Part shown: positions 29,722 to 39,900 of the stretch, in pieces
Layout: the number at the start of each line of letters is the position of its first letter
Position numbering within the stretch: position 1 is the stretch's first letter
DNA from: Oryzisolibacter sp. LB2S
Lineage (GTDB): Bacteria; Pseudomonadota; Gammaproteobacteria; Burkholderiales; Burkholderiaceae_C
Assembly (NCBI RefSeq): GCF_040732315.1
Contig: NZ_CP160388.1
Location: forward strand, 1-64,000
DNA length: 64,000 nt
Reading direction: 5' to 3'
The notes under the pieces: generated by a model
Databases searched by the model: none
What the model saw: only the letters and a program-made list of their open reading frames with translations
What the model was told of the DNA's origin: nothing
Translations under genes and position numbers: made by a program

Positions 29722-30027
29722 TCACACGGTCTCGCGCCGGTGAAAGCCTTCGGGCAGGCCGGCCAGCTGCGCGACATCCATCTCCTGCACGTCGACGCGC
29801 TGCACCTGCGCCGCGGGCGGCCCGCGCCGCGCCCAGTCGATCAGCGCCTGCACGGCGCCCGCCGGGCCCAGGGCCAGCGCCTCCACGCTGCCATCGAGCC
29901 GGTTGCGCACCCAGCCCTGCAGGCCCAGGCGCTCGGCGGCCTCGATCATGGACTGGCGGTAGTACACGCCCTGCACGCGGCCGTGGATGTGCAGGTGTCT
30001 GGCGATGCGACTGGGGTCTTGGGACAT
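29722..30027 (-). CDS. acyP: Acylphosphatase
   Basis: 101 residues from 30027 ([13 protein letters not shown]); the frame extends further but the family start fits here. The signature [20 protein letters not shown] carries the catalytic Arg, and [17 protein letters not shown] carries the catalytic Asn. Hydrolyses acyl-phosphate bonds in the cytoplasm. Diverges from the ferredoxin gene. Confidence 0.93.
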   Translation of the reverse strand: MSQDPSRIARHLHIHGRVQGVYYRQSMIEAAERLGLQGWVRNRLDGSVEALALGPAGAVQALIDWARRGPPAAQVQRVDVQEMDVAQLAGLPEGFHRRETV

Positions 30028-30067
30028 GAGGACGCCACTGTAGCGCGCCGCGTGGCATGCTCGCCCC

Positions 30068-30328
30068 ATGCACGCACCGCGCAAGGCCCTGCCCGCCATC
30101 GCCCTCGACCGCTGCACCGGCTGCGGCTGGTGCGTGGCCGTCTGCCCGCCGCATGTGCTGTCGCTGCAGGTGCAGGGCGACGCGCGCTTCGGCCCCAAGC
30201 GCTCGGTGCTGCACGACGCACCCGGCTGCACCGGCTGCGCGCTCTGCGCGCTGCGCTGCCCGTTCGACGCGATCCGCATGGTGCGCCACAGGACGCGCCA
30301 AAGAAATTCCAATGAAAATGGCCTCTAA
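30068..30328 (+). CDS. Two-cluster 4Fe-4S ferredoxin-like protein
   Basis: 86 residues with two cluster motifs: [13 protein letters not shown] and [13 protein letters not shown]. Electron carrier of the bacterial 2[4Fe-4S] type; partner enzymes are not apparent nearby. The last codons run into a copy of the dispersed hairpin repeat, so the C-terminus may be recently altered. Confidence 0.85.
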   Translation: MHAPRKALPAIALDRCTGCGWCVAVCPPHVLSLQVQGDARFGPKRSVLHDAPGCTGCALCALRCPFDAIRMVRHRTRQRNSNENGL

Positions 30329-30363
30329 CGCTTGTACAGCAAGCGCTGACAGCTATGAAAATT
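30321..30363 (+). repeat. Dispersed hairpin-plus-CAGCTAT repeat, copy 2
   Basis: Arms CGCTTG and CAAGCG around TACAG, followed by CGCTGACAGCTATGAAAATT. It lies between the ferredoxin gene and the hom leader, with its tail towards hom. Confidence 0.75.
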
Positions 30364-30473
30364 GAATGACACTGCAGGCCGGCGGCGACTGCGCTACACT
30401 GCGGCCCATGTCATTCCTGCCCACCACAGCCATCCAGGTCGCCGCCCAGGCGCCCGGCGCGCTGCACGCACGA

Positions 30474-30506
30474 ATGATTAGCACCATGACCACCGCGGCT
30501 GCCTAG
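30474..30506 (+). CDS. Leader peptide upstream of homoserine dehydrogenase
   Basis: Ten-residue open frame MISTMTTAAA, rich in Ile, Thr and Met, whose synthesis depends on the downstream enzyme. An in-frame ATG at 30408 would give a 32-residue version. It is followed by GC-rich complementary segments (30510-30540) and a strong terminator (30562-30590) before hom. This is the layout of ribosome-mediated attenuation as in the thr operon. Assignment is inference from layout. Confidence 0.6.
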   Translation: MISTMTTAAA

Positions 30507-30561
30507 CTCGCGCAGGTGGCCGCACTGGCGGCCCCCTGGTGTCTCATTCCCCCTCCGAACG

Positions 30562-30590
30562 AAACCCAGCCCCGGCCGCTGGGTTTTTTT
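30562..30590 (+). terminator. Attenuator-type terminator in the hom leader
   Basis: Perfect 9-bp stem AAACCCAGC / GCTGGGTTT with loop CCCGGCC and a run of seven T. It sits 36 bases before the hom start and 56 bases after the leader-peptide stop, so it probably acts as an attenuator. Confidence 0.85.
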
Positions 30591-30625
30591 GTTTCGGGCC
30601 ACTGGCCCCTTGTTTGGAGAGAAGC

Positions 30626-31993
30626 ATGTTTGCAGAACCCGAGCTCAGTCCCCTGCCCCAGGCCCGCGCCCACGCGCCGGCCCGCCCCCCTGCCCTGCGC
30701 GTGGGCCTGATCGGCATGGGCACGGTGGGCCGCGGCGTGTGGCAGGTGCTCGCGCGCAACCAGGGGCCGATCGCCGCGCGCGCGGGGCGTGCCATCACCA
30801 TCGTCGCCGTGGCCACGCGCACGCCGGCGCGCGCCGCGGCCATGCTGGGCGATGCGCCCGGCGTGCGCCTGCTGGATGATCCCCTGCGGCTCGCCACCGA
30901 CCCCGGCGTGGACGTGGTGCTCGAGCTCGCCGGCGGCACCCAAGCCGCGCGCGACTGGGTGCTGACGGCCCTGGCCCACGGCAAGCATGTGGTGACGGCC
31001 AACAAGGCGCTGCTGGCCACGCATGGCGAGGAGCTGGCCCGCGCCGCCGCGCGCCACGACCGCGTGCTGGCCTACGAGGCCGCGGTGGCCGGTGGCGTGC
31101 CCGTCATCAAGGCGCTGCGCGAGGGGCTGGCGGGCAACCGCATCGAATCGCTCACCGGCGTGCTCAACGGCACGAGCAACTACATCCTGACGCGCATGCA
31201 GGCCCATGGCCTGGGCTTTGCCGCGGCCCTCACCGAGGCCCAGGCCCTGGGCTATGCCGAGGCCGACCCGTCGCTCGACGTGGATGGCCACGACGCCGCG
31301 CACAAGCTCGCGCTGCTGGCCGCCAACGCCTTCGGCATGCCGCTGCGGCTCGATGCCGTGCATGTCGAGGGCATCACCGACCTGCAGCCCGGCGACCTGG
31401 CCGCGGCCGCGCAGCTCGGCTATGCCGTCAAGCCGCTGGCCGTGGCGCGCCGCCGCGCGCAGGGCGTGGAGATGCGCGTACACCCCGCCCTGGTGCCGCA
31501 GGGCCAGCCGCTCGCCCATCTGGACGGCGCGACCAACGGCCTGCTGGTGCGGGCCGACGCCGGGGGCGACATCTTTTGCAGCGGCGCGGGCGCGGGCGGC
31601 GAGCCCACGGCCTCGGCCGTGCTGGCCGATCTGGTGGACCTGGCGCGCCGGCCCGCGGGCGCCCACGTGCCCACGCTGGGCGTGCACGAGCGCGCGGCCG
31701 ACCAGCCCGCGCCCCTACCCATGAGCGCGGTGCGCACCGGCCACCTGCTGCGCCTGCTGCCGGGCGCTGCGCTGAACGAGGCCGAGGTGCTGCGCCTGCT
31801 GGCGCGCGCCGGCGTCACGCTGCGGCGCCGCGCCTGGGGCCCTGCCCATGCGGGTGCGCCCACGCTGCTGCTGCTCACCGCGCCCGTGCCGGACGCCGTG
31901 GCCGCGCGCGCGGCCGAGCTGCTGCAGGCGCGCTGCGGCGCCCAGGTGCGGCGCCTGCGCGTGGAGGAATTTTCCCCCGACGATATTCAATGA
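30626..31993 (+). CDS. hom: Homoserine dehydrogenase
   Basis: 455 residues from 30626 (MFAEPELSPLPQ), behind GGAGAGAAGC. NAD(P)-binding glycine loop LIGMGTVGRGVW at residues 32-43, nucleotide-binding VVTANKALLA, substrate-domain signature VLNGTSNYILTRM, and conserved GYAEADPSLDVDGHDAAHK. It reduces aspartate semialdehyde to homoserine on the Thr/Met/Ile pathway. The C-terminal regulatory (ACT-like) region is divergent. A leader peptide and attenuator precede it, while thrC is not adjacent, so it may be a second or specially regulated copy. Confidence 0.92.
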   Translation: MFAEPELSPLPQARAHAPARPPALRVGLIGMGTVGRGVWQVLARNQGPIAARAGRAITIVAVATRTPARAAAMLGDAPGVRLLDDPLRLATDPGVDVVLELAGGTQAARDWVLTALAHGKHVVTANKALLATHGEELARAAARHDRVLAYEAAVAGGVPVIKALREGLAGNRIESLTGVLNGTSNYILTRMQAHGLGFAAALTEAQALGYAEADPSLDVDGHDAAHKLALLAANAFGMPLRLDAVHVEGITDLQPGDLAAAAQLGYAVKPLAVARRRAQGVEMRVHPALVPQGQPLAHLDGATNGLLVRADAGGDIFCSGAGAGGEPTASAVLADLVDLARRPAGAHVPTLGVHERAADQPAPLPMSAVRTGHLLRLLPGAALNEAEVLRLLARAGVTLRRRAWGPAHAGAPTLLLLTAPVPDAVAARAAELLQARCGAQVRRLRVEEFSPDDIQ

Positions 31994-32000
31994 AATCGGC

Positions 32001-32040
32001 ATGTAGCGCCCACCCTGCAAGCGCAACCAGCTATTCTTGT
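32001..32040 (+). repeat. Dispersed hairpin-plus-CAGCTAT repeat, copy 3
   Basis: Between hom and dinG. GTAGCGCCC and CAAGCGC flank a short loop, followed by AACCAGCTATTCTTG. The tail points towards dinG. Confidence 0.7.
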
Positions 32041-32146
32041 TGTAGTAACCAAAGCCCCGCAAAAGGGCCGCCCGCGCGGCCGATCGGCTACCATCGCTGG
32101 ATGAATAACCAGTGGCACCCCCGCCGCGGTTGACCCCCCTCCCCCT

Positions 32147-34327
32147 ATGTCCGCACAGCAATGGGCCGATCAGGCCCTGCAATCCTTCGAGGCCGTGGTG
32201 CAGTCCACCGACGGATTTCGCCCGCGCGAGGGCCAGCGCAGCATGGCCGCGCTGGTGGCGCAGACCTTTGCGCGCGCGCAGCTGGGCAAGCAGGGCGAGG
32301 ATGCCGACCCGCCCGAGCGCGCCATCGCCGTGGTGCAGGCCGGCACGGGCGTGGGCAAGTCGCTGGCCTACAGCGTGCCCGCGATTGCCATGGCGCTGGC
32401 GCGCGGCACGCGCGTGCTGATCTCCACGGCCACCGTGGCGCTGCAGGAGCAGCTGGTGCACAAGGACCTGCCGCAGCTGGCCGAGCGCATGGAGCAGCCG
32501 TTTGCCTTCGCGCTCGCCAAGGGGCGCGGGCGCTATGTCTGCAAGCTCAAGCTCGAGCGCCTGGCCGGCGGCGGCACGGGCGGTGACGACGATCTGCCCG
32601 ACGACGACCTGTTCCCCGACGAGCTGGCCGCGCAGCGCCCACGCGCGCGCCACGACGGCGAGGCGCGCATGAAGTTCTACGCCAGCCTGGCCGACGCCCT
32701 GGCCACGGGCCTGTGGGACGGCGATCGCGACAACCTGGCGAGCCCGCCCGAGCCCGAGGTGTGGAGCCCCGTGGCGGCCGAGGCCAGCTCCTGCACGGGT
32801 CGGCATTGCCCGCTGTTCGGCCAATGCAGCTACTACGAGCGGCGCAAGCAGCTCGTCGCGGCCCAGGTCATCGTCGCCAACCACGACCTGCTGCTGTCGT
32901 CCCTCGGCGCGCGCCTCTTGCCCGAACTCGACAACTGCCTGCTCATCATCGACGAGGCGCACCACCTGCCGGCCACGGCGCTGGACCAGTTCGCCTGCGA
33001 GGCCGACCTCTCGCGCCTGACCTGGATAGACAGGCTGGCCAGCCGCGCGCTGCGCATAGGCCAGCTGGTCGAGGTCGAGGAGATTGCCGACATTCCCAAC
33101 CACGCCGCGCGCCTGCGCGCCGCGCTGCAGGACGCCGCGCGCCTGGTCATGGATGTCTATGGCGAGCAGCTGCGCGCCCCCGTGCCCGGCCGGCGCCCGT
33201 TTGCCTCTGCCATGCCCACGCGTGCCCGCGTGGCGGGTGGTGTGCTGCCCGAGGCGCTGGTCGAGCCCTTTGCCCAGGCCGCGCACCACGCGGGCGGCTT
33301 TCTCGACGCGCTGCGCGCCATCGCCAAGGCGCTGCGCAGCGAGATGCGCGACAAGCCCGACGAGGCGCGGCGCCTGTCCCAGCTCTACGCCCAGATCGGC
33401 AGCCTGGCCCCGCGCCTGGAGGCCGTGCACGCGGCGGCCCAGCTGCTGCTGCAGGACGCGCCCGAGGGGGCGGTGCCGGCGGCCAAGTGGTTCACGCTCG
33501 AGGTCGATGGCGACTTCATCGTCGTGCGCGCGCACGCGAGCCCCGTGCTGCCCGGCGCCGCGCTGGCCGGCCGGCTGTGGTCGGCCGTGCGCGGCGCGGT
33601 GCTGACCTCGGCCACGCTCACGAGCTGCGGGCAGTTCGACTTCTTTCTGCGCGAAGCCGGCCTGCATGGCGACGCCGCCGTGACCACGCTGGCCGTGGAC
33701 AGCCCGTTCGACTACGCGCGCCAGGGCACGCTGGTGGCCAGCGAGACGCGCGCCGAGCCGCGCGACGCCCAGGCCTTCACGGCCGAGATGGTGGACGCGC
33801 TGCTCAGCGACCTGGCCCTGGTCGAGGCCGGCGCGCTGGTGCTGTTCACCTCGCGCGAGCAGATGCGCCAGGCCGTGGACCTGCTGCCCACGGCCATGCG
33901 CGCCAGCGTGCTGGTGCAGAACACCCTGCCGCGCCAGCAGCTGCTCGCGCGCCACCGCGAGCGGGTGGCAGGCGGCCTGCCGTCCATCATCTTCGGCATG
34001 CAGTCCTTTGGCGAGGGCCTGGACCTGCCGGGCGCGCTGTGCGAATCGCTGTTCATCACCAAGCTGCCCTTCGCCCCGCCCGACGACCCCGTGGGCGAGG
34101 CGCGCGCCGAATGGCTGCGCGGCGCCGGGCGCGACCCGTTCAGCGAGCTCGTCGTGCCGGCCACGGCCATACGCCTGGCGCAATGGGTGGGCCGCGCCAT
34201 ACGCACCGAGGACGACCACGCCCATGTCTACTGCTACGACAAGCGCCTGGTGCGCACGGGCTATGGCCAGCGCCTGCTCAACGGCCTGCCGCCGTTTGCG
34301 CTGCAGCGGCGACAATCGGCCGCGTGA
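32147..34327 (+). CDS. dinG: ATP-dependent DNA helicase DinG
   Basis: 726 residues. Superfamily 2, XPD-like iron-sulphur helicase: Walker A VVQAGTGVGKSLAY near residue 66, DEAH box LLIIDEAHHLPA near 267, iron-sulphur cysteines in GRYVCKLKLE and SSCTGRHCPLFGQCSYY, and motif VI LAQWVGRAIRTEDDHAHVYC near the C-terminus. It unwinds R-loops, D-loops and stalled-fork structures. Followed closely by a DnaQ-like exonuclease gene, a pairing that suggests a joint repair role. Confidence 0.95.
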   Translation: MSAQQWADQALQSFEAVVQSTDGFRPREGQRSMAALVAQTFARAQLGKQGEDADPPERAIAVVQAGTGVGKSLAYSVPAIAMALARGTRVLISTATVALQEQLVHKDLPQLAERMEQPFAFALAKGRGRYVCKLKLERLAGGGTGGDDDLPDDDLFPDELAAQRPRARHDGEARMKFYASLADALATGLWDGDRDNLASPPEPEVWSPVAAEASSCTGRHCPLFGQCSYYERRKQLVAAQVIVANHDLLLSSLGARLLPELDNCLLIIDEAHHLPATALDQFACEADLSRLTWIDRLASRALRIGQLVEVEEIADIPNHAARLRAALQDAARLVMDVYGEQLRAPVPGRRPFASAMPTRARVAGGVLPEALVEPFAQAAHHAGGFLDALRAIAKALRSEMRDKPDEARRLSQLYAQIGSLAPRLEAVHAAAQLLLQDAPEGAVPAAKWFTLEVDGDFIVVRAHASPVLPGAALAGRLWSAVRGAVLTSATLTSCGQFDFFLREAGLHGDAAVTTLAVDSPFDYARQGTLVASETRAEPRDAQAFTAEMVDALLSDLALVEAGALVLFTSREQMRQAVDLLPTAMRASVLVQNTLPRQQLLARHRERVAGGLPSIIFGMQSFGEGLDLPGALCESLFITKLPFAPPDDPVGEARAEWLRGAGRDPFSELVVPATAIRLAQWVGRAIRTEDDHAHVYCYDKRLVRTGYGQRLLNGLPPFALQRRQSAA

Positions 34328-34352
34328 GGCGACAAGGGCGTGGTGCTTGACA

Positions 34353-34397
34353 TTTGATAGCTGTCAGCGCCCGCCACACAAGCGCCAGAGGCCAAAA
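34353..34397 (-). repeat. Dispersed hairpin-plus-CAGCTAT repeat, copy 4
   Basis: Between dinG and the exonuclease gene, in minus orientation: read on that strand, GGCGCTTGTG and GGGCGCT are followed by GACAGCTATCAAATG. The tail faces the end of dinG. Confidence 0.75.
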
Positions 34398-34411
34398 CCA
34401 CCCATATATTC

Positions 34412-35050
34412 ATGCCCGAACCCATCGCCGTCATCGACTTCGAGACCACCGGCATGATGCCGCACCAGGGCGCGCGCGCCACCGAGGTGGCCATCGTGCT
34501 GCTGCAGGGCGAGCGCGTCGTGGACCGCTTCGACAGCCTGATGCACACGGGCGTGTGGATACCGCCCTTCATCACCGAGCTCACCGGCATCACCAACGCC
34601 ATGGTGGCCGAGGCCCCGCCCGCGGCCGAGGTGATGCGCGCGGCCGCGCGCTTTGTCGGCGACGCGCCCATGGTGGCGCACAACGCATCGTTCGACAGCA
34701 AGTTCTGGCAGGCCGAGCTCGCGCACGCGGGCCTGACCGCGCCCCAGCCCTTTGCCTGCACGGTGCTGCTGTCGCGCCGCATCTTCCCCGACGCGCCCAG
34801 CCACAGCCTGGGGCGCATCACCGACCACCTGGGCCTGCCCCGCCCCGGCCGCGCCCACCGCGCGCTGGCCGACGCCGAGATGGCCGCCGCCCTGCTCGCG
34901 CGCATGCAGCGCGAGCTGTGCCTGCGCTACGGGCTTGACTGGCCCGACCACGCGCTGCTCATGCGGCTGCAGCGCATGGCGCGCCAGTCCATGGGGCGGC
35001 TGTTGCAGCAGCACGCCCAGCCCAGGCCCGACGCCACAATACACCGATGA
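34412..35050 (+). CDS. DnaQ-like 3'-5' exonuclease
   Basis: 212 residues of the DEDDh exonuclease fold: motif I AVIDFETTGMMP, motif II VAHNASFDSKFW and motif III HRALADAEMAAALL. It resembles the epsilon subunit of polymerase III but without the usual polymerase-binding context, so it is probably an accessory nuclease. Its stop overlaps the start of the NlpC/P60 gene by four bases. Confidence 0.9.
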   Translation: MPEPIAVIDFETTGMMPHQGARATEVAIVLLQGERVVDRFDSLMHTGVWIPPFITELTGITNAMVAEAPPAAEVMRAAARFVGDAPMVAHNASFDSKFWQAELAHAGLTAPQPFACTVLLSRRIFPDAPSHSLGRITDHLGLPRPGRAHRALADAEMAAALLARMQRELCLRYGLDWPDHALLMRLQRMARQSMGRLLQQHAQPRPDATIHR

Positions 35051-35532
35051 CCGCCATGCGCCGCCATGCACTCCCTACCCTGACGCTGGTGACCTGCCTG
35101 CTGCTGGCCGGCTGCGGCACAACGCCCGGTCCATCGCGCGGCCCGGCCTATTCGCGCCTGTCGGCCGAGCAGGCCAGCGACATCGCCATCCACGCGCTGG
35201 GCCTGGTGGGCACGCCCTACCGCTATGGCGGCAACACGCCCGACGGGGGCTTCGACTGCAGCGGCCTGATCGGCTATGTCTACAAGAGCCGCGCCGGCGT
35301 GGCGCCGCCGCGCACCGTGGCGCAGCTGAGCGGCTTCGGGCAGCCGGTGGACCAGGACGCGCTGCGCACCGGCGATCTGGTGGTCTTCGGCCGCGGCCGA
35401 CCCACGCATGCCGGCATCTATGTGGGCCAGGGCCGCTTCGTGCATGCGCCATCGACAGGCGGCACGGTGCGCATGGATGACCTGCATGCGGGCTACTGGG
35501 CCAGGCAGAACCAGAGCTTCCGCCGGCCGTGA
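35047..35532 (+). CDS. NlpC/P60 family lipoprotein peptidase
   Basis: 161 residues. Signal peptide with lipobox LLLAGC around residue 20, so an outer-membrane or periplasmic lipoprotein. The C-terminal NlpC/P60 domain has catalytic Cys in GGFDCSGLIGYVY, His in PTHAGIYVG and a third polar residue in FVHAPSTGG. Cleaves peptide cross-links of peptidoglycan. The start overlaps the previous stop (ATGA). Confidence 0.92.
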   Translation: MTAMRRHALPTLTLVTCLLLAGCGTTPGPSRGPAYSRLSAEQASDIAIHALGLVGTPYRYGGNTPDGGFDCSGLIGYVYKSRAGVAPPRTVAQLSGFGQPVDQDALRTGDLVVFGRGRPTHAGIYVGQGRFVHAPSTGGTVRMDDLHAGYWARQNQSFRRP

Positions 35533-35585
35533 TCTGCTGGCCCTGATCTGCGGGCCCAGCCAGGCGGGCGGACAATAGCGCCACC

Positions 35586-36692
35586 ATGACCCATTGCGAC
35601 CGCCCCACCAATCCACCCACTACCCAGGACACCACGCGCATCAATGACCTGCGCATCAAGGCCGTGCGCCCGCTGATCACGCCCGCCATCCTCGAGGAAT
35701 GGCTGCCCGCACCCGAGGCCGCGCAGGCGCTGGTGGAGGCCAGCCGCGTTGCCATCTCGCGCGTGCTGCACGGTCAGGACGACCGACTCATCGTCGTCGT
35801 CGGGCCCTGCTCCATCCACGACCACGACCAGGCCATGGAGTACGCGCGCCTGCTCAAGCACGAGGCCGACGCGCTGGCCCGGGACCTGCTCGTCGTGATG
35901 CGCGTGTACTTCGAGAAGCCGCGCACCACCGTGGGCTGGAAGGGCTACATCAACGACCCGCACCTCGATGGCAGCTTCGCCATCAACGAGGGCCTGGAGA
36001 AGGCGCGCACCCTGCTGCTCGACGTGCTGGCCCTGGGCCTGCCCGTGGGCACGGAGTTTCTGGACCTGCTCTCGCCCCAGTACATCAGCGACCTCGTGAG
36101 CTGGGGCGCGATAGGCGCGCGCACCACCGAGAGCCAGAGCCACCGCCAGCTCGCCAGCGGCCTGTCCTGCCCCGTGGGCTTCAAGAACGGCACGGATGGC
36201 GGCGTGAAGGTGGCCGTGGACGCCATCCTCGCGGCGGAATCCGAGCACGCCTTCATGGGCATGACCAAGATGGGCCAGACCGCCATCTTCGAGACGCGCG
36301 GCAACCACGACTGTCATGTGATCCTGCGCGGCGGCAAGGCCCCCAACTACGGCGCAGACCATGTGCAGGCGGCCTGCGAGCTGCTCGAGAAGGCCGGCCA
36401 GCGCCCCCAGGTGATGATCGACCTGTCGCATGCCAACAGCAGCAAGCAGCATGCGCGCCAGATCCTCGTGGCCGAGGACGTGGCCGCGCAGATCGCCGCG
36501 GGCGACGCGCGCATCACCGGCGTGATGATCGAAAGCCATCTGCAGGAGGGCCGCCAGGACATCGTGCCCGGCCAGCCGCTCGCGCACGGCGTGTCGGTGA
36601 CCGACGCCTGCATCAGCTATGCGCAGACGGTGCCGGTGCTCGAGCGGCTCGCCGCCGCGGTACGCGCGCGACGCACACATGTAACGCGCTGA
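35586..36692 (+). CDS. aroG: 3-deoxy-7-phosphoheptulonate synthase, class I
   Basis: 368 residues. First enzyme of aromatic amino acid synthesis, condensing phosphoenolpyruvate with erythrose 4-phosphate. Signature segments: VVGPCSIHDHDQAMEYA, RVYFEKPRTTVGWKG, PVGTEFLD, GARTTESQSHR, VGFKNGTDG and MIDLSHANSSKQH. Length and motifs match the AroF/AroG/AroH group; which allosteric type it is cannot be told here. Confidence 0.93.
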   Translation: MTHCDRPTNPPTTQDTTRINDLRIKAVRPLITPAILEEWLPAPEAAQALVEASRVAISRVLHGQDDRLIVVVGPCSIHDHDQAMEYARLLKHEADALARDLLVVMRVYFEKPRTTVGWKGYINDPHLDGSFAINEGLEKARTLLLDVLALGLPVGTEFLDLLSPQYISDLVSWGAIGARTTESQSHRQLASGLSCPVGFKNGTDGGVKVAVDAILAAESEHAFMGMTKMGQTAIFETRGNHDCHVILRGGKAPNYGADHVQAACELLEKAGQRPQVMIDLSHANSSKQHARQILVAEDVAAQIAAGDARITGVMIESHLQEGRQDIVPGQPLAHGVSVTDACISYAQTVPVLERLAAAVRARRTHVTR

Positions 36693-36921
36693 CACGCAAA
36701 TTTCGGATGGGGCCCTCCAAGGGAGTGGCTGCATTCGTTCCATGACCGAAATTCCGGGCTCGAACCCCTGATCACTACCAACAATGGGGGCATCTGCGCG
36801 TAACATGCGGTAAAACGTCAACCGTCGCTCACCCAATGGGACAAGCAGTCATGCCATCCGAGGGCCATCCATCACCCGCCAGCGCTGCCCGCACGCAGCA
36901 CCAGACAGGGACGCCGCGCGC

Positions 36922-39900
36922 ATGACGGCGGACAAGGGCGCCCCCCCGCTGGCCGAGCGCCAGTACCGTGCGCTGTTCACCGAGCACCCCCAGCCCATGT
37001 GGGTGTGCGACCGGGACGACCTGTGCCTGCTGGCCGTCAACCACGCCATGGCCCGGCACTATGGCTATGCCGTGGACGAGCTGCTCGGCAAGGACATGCG
37101 TCTGCTCTGGCACAGGGACGAACAGTCCGTGGCCGACAGCGCCATGGCCATGTGCCGCGATGCGCGCGCCGGCAGCGCAGCCACGCCCATGGCCACCGTT
37201 TGGCACCATGTGCACCGCGACGGCCGGCGCATGGACATGGAGGTGTTCGTCGGCGAGACCGAGTTCGACGGCCACCCGGCGTGGCAGATCCTGGCCCACG
37301 ACATCACCGAGCGCAATCGCATCGAGGCCGAGCTCGCGCGCCTGAGCCGTGCACAGCGCATGCGCAATGCCTGCAATCAGATGCTGGTGCGCGCCGGCTC
37401 GGAATCCGAGCTGTGGCATGCCGTGTGCGAGCTGGCCGTGCACATTGGCGGCTACCGCATGGGCTGGGTGGGCCTGGCACGCGACGAGGCCACCAGGCCC
37501 ATCGACATCGTGGCAAGCGCGGGCGACCCCGGTGGCTACATCGATGAGCTGCGCCTGAGCTGGTCGCCCCACGAGCCGGGCGGCCGCGGCCCGTCGGCAA
37601 CATGCGTGCGCAGCGGGCGCACCGTGATCATGTCCAACGCCCAGTACAGCCGAGTCTGCCCCGACCGCGCCCGGGGCCTGACTCGCCTGGGCTGTCACAC
37701 CATTGCGTGCCTGCCGCTGCGCAATGCGCAGCAGACCTTTGGCGTGCTGTGCCTGTACGCGCCCGAGGTACTGCAACTCGGCTCACAGGAGACGCAGCTG
37801 CTCGAGTCCATGGCTGCGGACCTGACCCATGGCATGGAGAGTCTGCGCGCGCGCGCCGAGCAGCAGCGCCTGCAGGCCATCATGGTGAAGGTCGCCACAG
37901 CGGTGTCCGCGGACACCGGCGCCGCCTTCTTCGAGCATCTTGCCCAGAACATGGCCGATGCGCTGGGCGCACAGACGGCCTGCGTGGTGCGGCTGCAGCC
38001 GCCTGTGCAGGGCCGCTACCTGCACGCCGTGACGGTCTCGCATGTGATCGACGGCGTCGCTCAACCCCCGCATGAATATGCGCTGCAGGGTACGCCCAGC
38101 GCGCAGCTGCTCACCAAGACCACGCTGGAGATCAACGACCAGCTGGCCCGGTCGTTTCCCGAGCACCAGGCATTGCAGCGCGCCGGCATGCGCAGCTATG
38201 CCGGGCGCCAGCTCTGTGACAGCGACGGGGCGCCCATGGGCATGGTCATGGTCATGTACCGAGAGCCGCTCGCGCAGACGCCCTTCAGCGCCAGTGCCCT
38301 TCAGATCTTTGCCGTGCGCGCCGCATCCGAGCTGCAGCGCCAGATGGACGACACGCGCATACGCCAGCAGGCATCGCTGCTGGACAAGGCGCGCGACGCC
38401 ATCATCGTGCGCGACCTGGAGCACCGCGTCACGTTCTGGAACGCGGGCGCCGAGCGCATGTATGGCTGGAGCCGCCAGGAAGTGCTGGGCCGCCCCGTCA
38501 TCGACCTGCTCTACCACGATCCGCAGGACTTCGCGCTGGCCACCGAGAGGGTGCTGAGCCACGGCGAGTGGAGTGGAGAACTGCTGCATTGCACCCGCGA
38601 TGGCCGGGTGATCGAGATCGAGGGACGCTGGACGCTGGTGCGCAACGAGGCGGGCGAGATCGACTCCATCCTCGCCATCAACTCCGACATAGGCGCGCGC
38701 AAGGCCGACGAACGCGAGATCGAGCGTCTGGCCTATTTCGATTCGCTCACGGGCCTGCCCAACCGTGCGCAGTTCATGCAGCGCATGACACGTGCCCTGG
38801 CCACGGCACAGCGCCGGCAGCAGGGCGGGGCGCTGCTGTTCATCGACATGGACAACTTCAAGACCCTGAACGACACATTGGGTCACGACCAGGGCGACCT
38901 GCTGCTGCAGACCGTCGCCCAGAGGCTGAGCAGCTGCGTGCGCGACGTGGATACCGTGGCGCGCCTCGGTGGCGACGAGTTCGTGGTGCTGATCGAGCAC
39001 ATCGGCGCGCAGCCAACGACCCTGGCCGAGAACGCCAACAAGGTCGGGGAAAAGATACTCGCCGCGCTCTCAGCGCCCTATGCGCTGACCGGCCATCAGT
39101 ACCGCAGCACGCCGAGCATAGGCATCGCGCTGTTCGACCATGCCTGCCCGGCCGTGGGCGAACTGCTCAAGCAGGCCGACCTGGCCATGTACCAGGCAAA
39201 GCAGGCCGGGCGCAGCACGCTGCGCTTCTTCGACCCGAGCATGCAAAAGGCCGTGGACGAGCATGTGGCGCTGGAGGCGGACCTGCGCACCGCGCTGTCA
39301 CGCCAGGAGTTCTTGCTGCACTTTCAGCCGCAGGTCGACGTGCATGGCGGCATTCTGGGCGTGGAGGCGCTGCTGCGCTGGCAGCACCCGCAGCGGGGCA
39401 TGGTGCCACCGGCGCAGTTCATCGCCGCGGCCGAGGAGACCGGACTGATCCTGCCGCTGGGACGCTGGGTGCTGCACCAGGCCTGCGCGCTGCTCGCATC
39501 CTGGCAGGCCCAGCCCGCGCTGGCCCATCTGTCGATGGCCGTCAACGTGAGTTCGCGCCAGTTCCGCGATCCCTGCTTCGTCGACGATGTGGCGCGCGTG
39601 CTCGCCGTCACTGGTGCGCCCGCGGCGCAGCTCACGCTTGAGCTCACGGAAAGCCTGCTGGTGGAGGACATGGACACCACCATCGCCACCATGCAGGCGC
39701 TGCGCGCGCATGGCGTCGGCATTGCGCTCGACGACTTCGGCACGGGCTACTCGTCGCTGGCCTACCTCAGGCGCCTGCCGCTGTCGCAGCTCAAGATCGA
39801 CCGCTGCTTTGTGCATGACCTGCTCAACGACGACAGCAGCTGCGCCATCGTGCGCACCATCCTCGCGCTGACCCACAGCCTCGGCCTCGGCGTGATCGCC

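Noticed and set aside
36750..36790. tRNA-like 3' segment (GGGCTCGAACCCCTGATCAC then ACCA)
   Set aside because: It has a T-loop-like CTCGAAC, but the flanking stem does not pair properly and no anticodon or D arm could be built upstream. Treated as chance.
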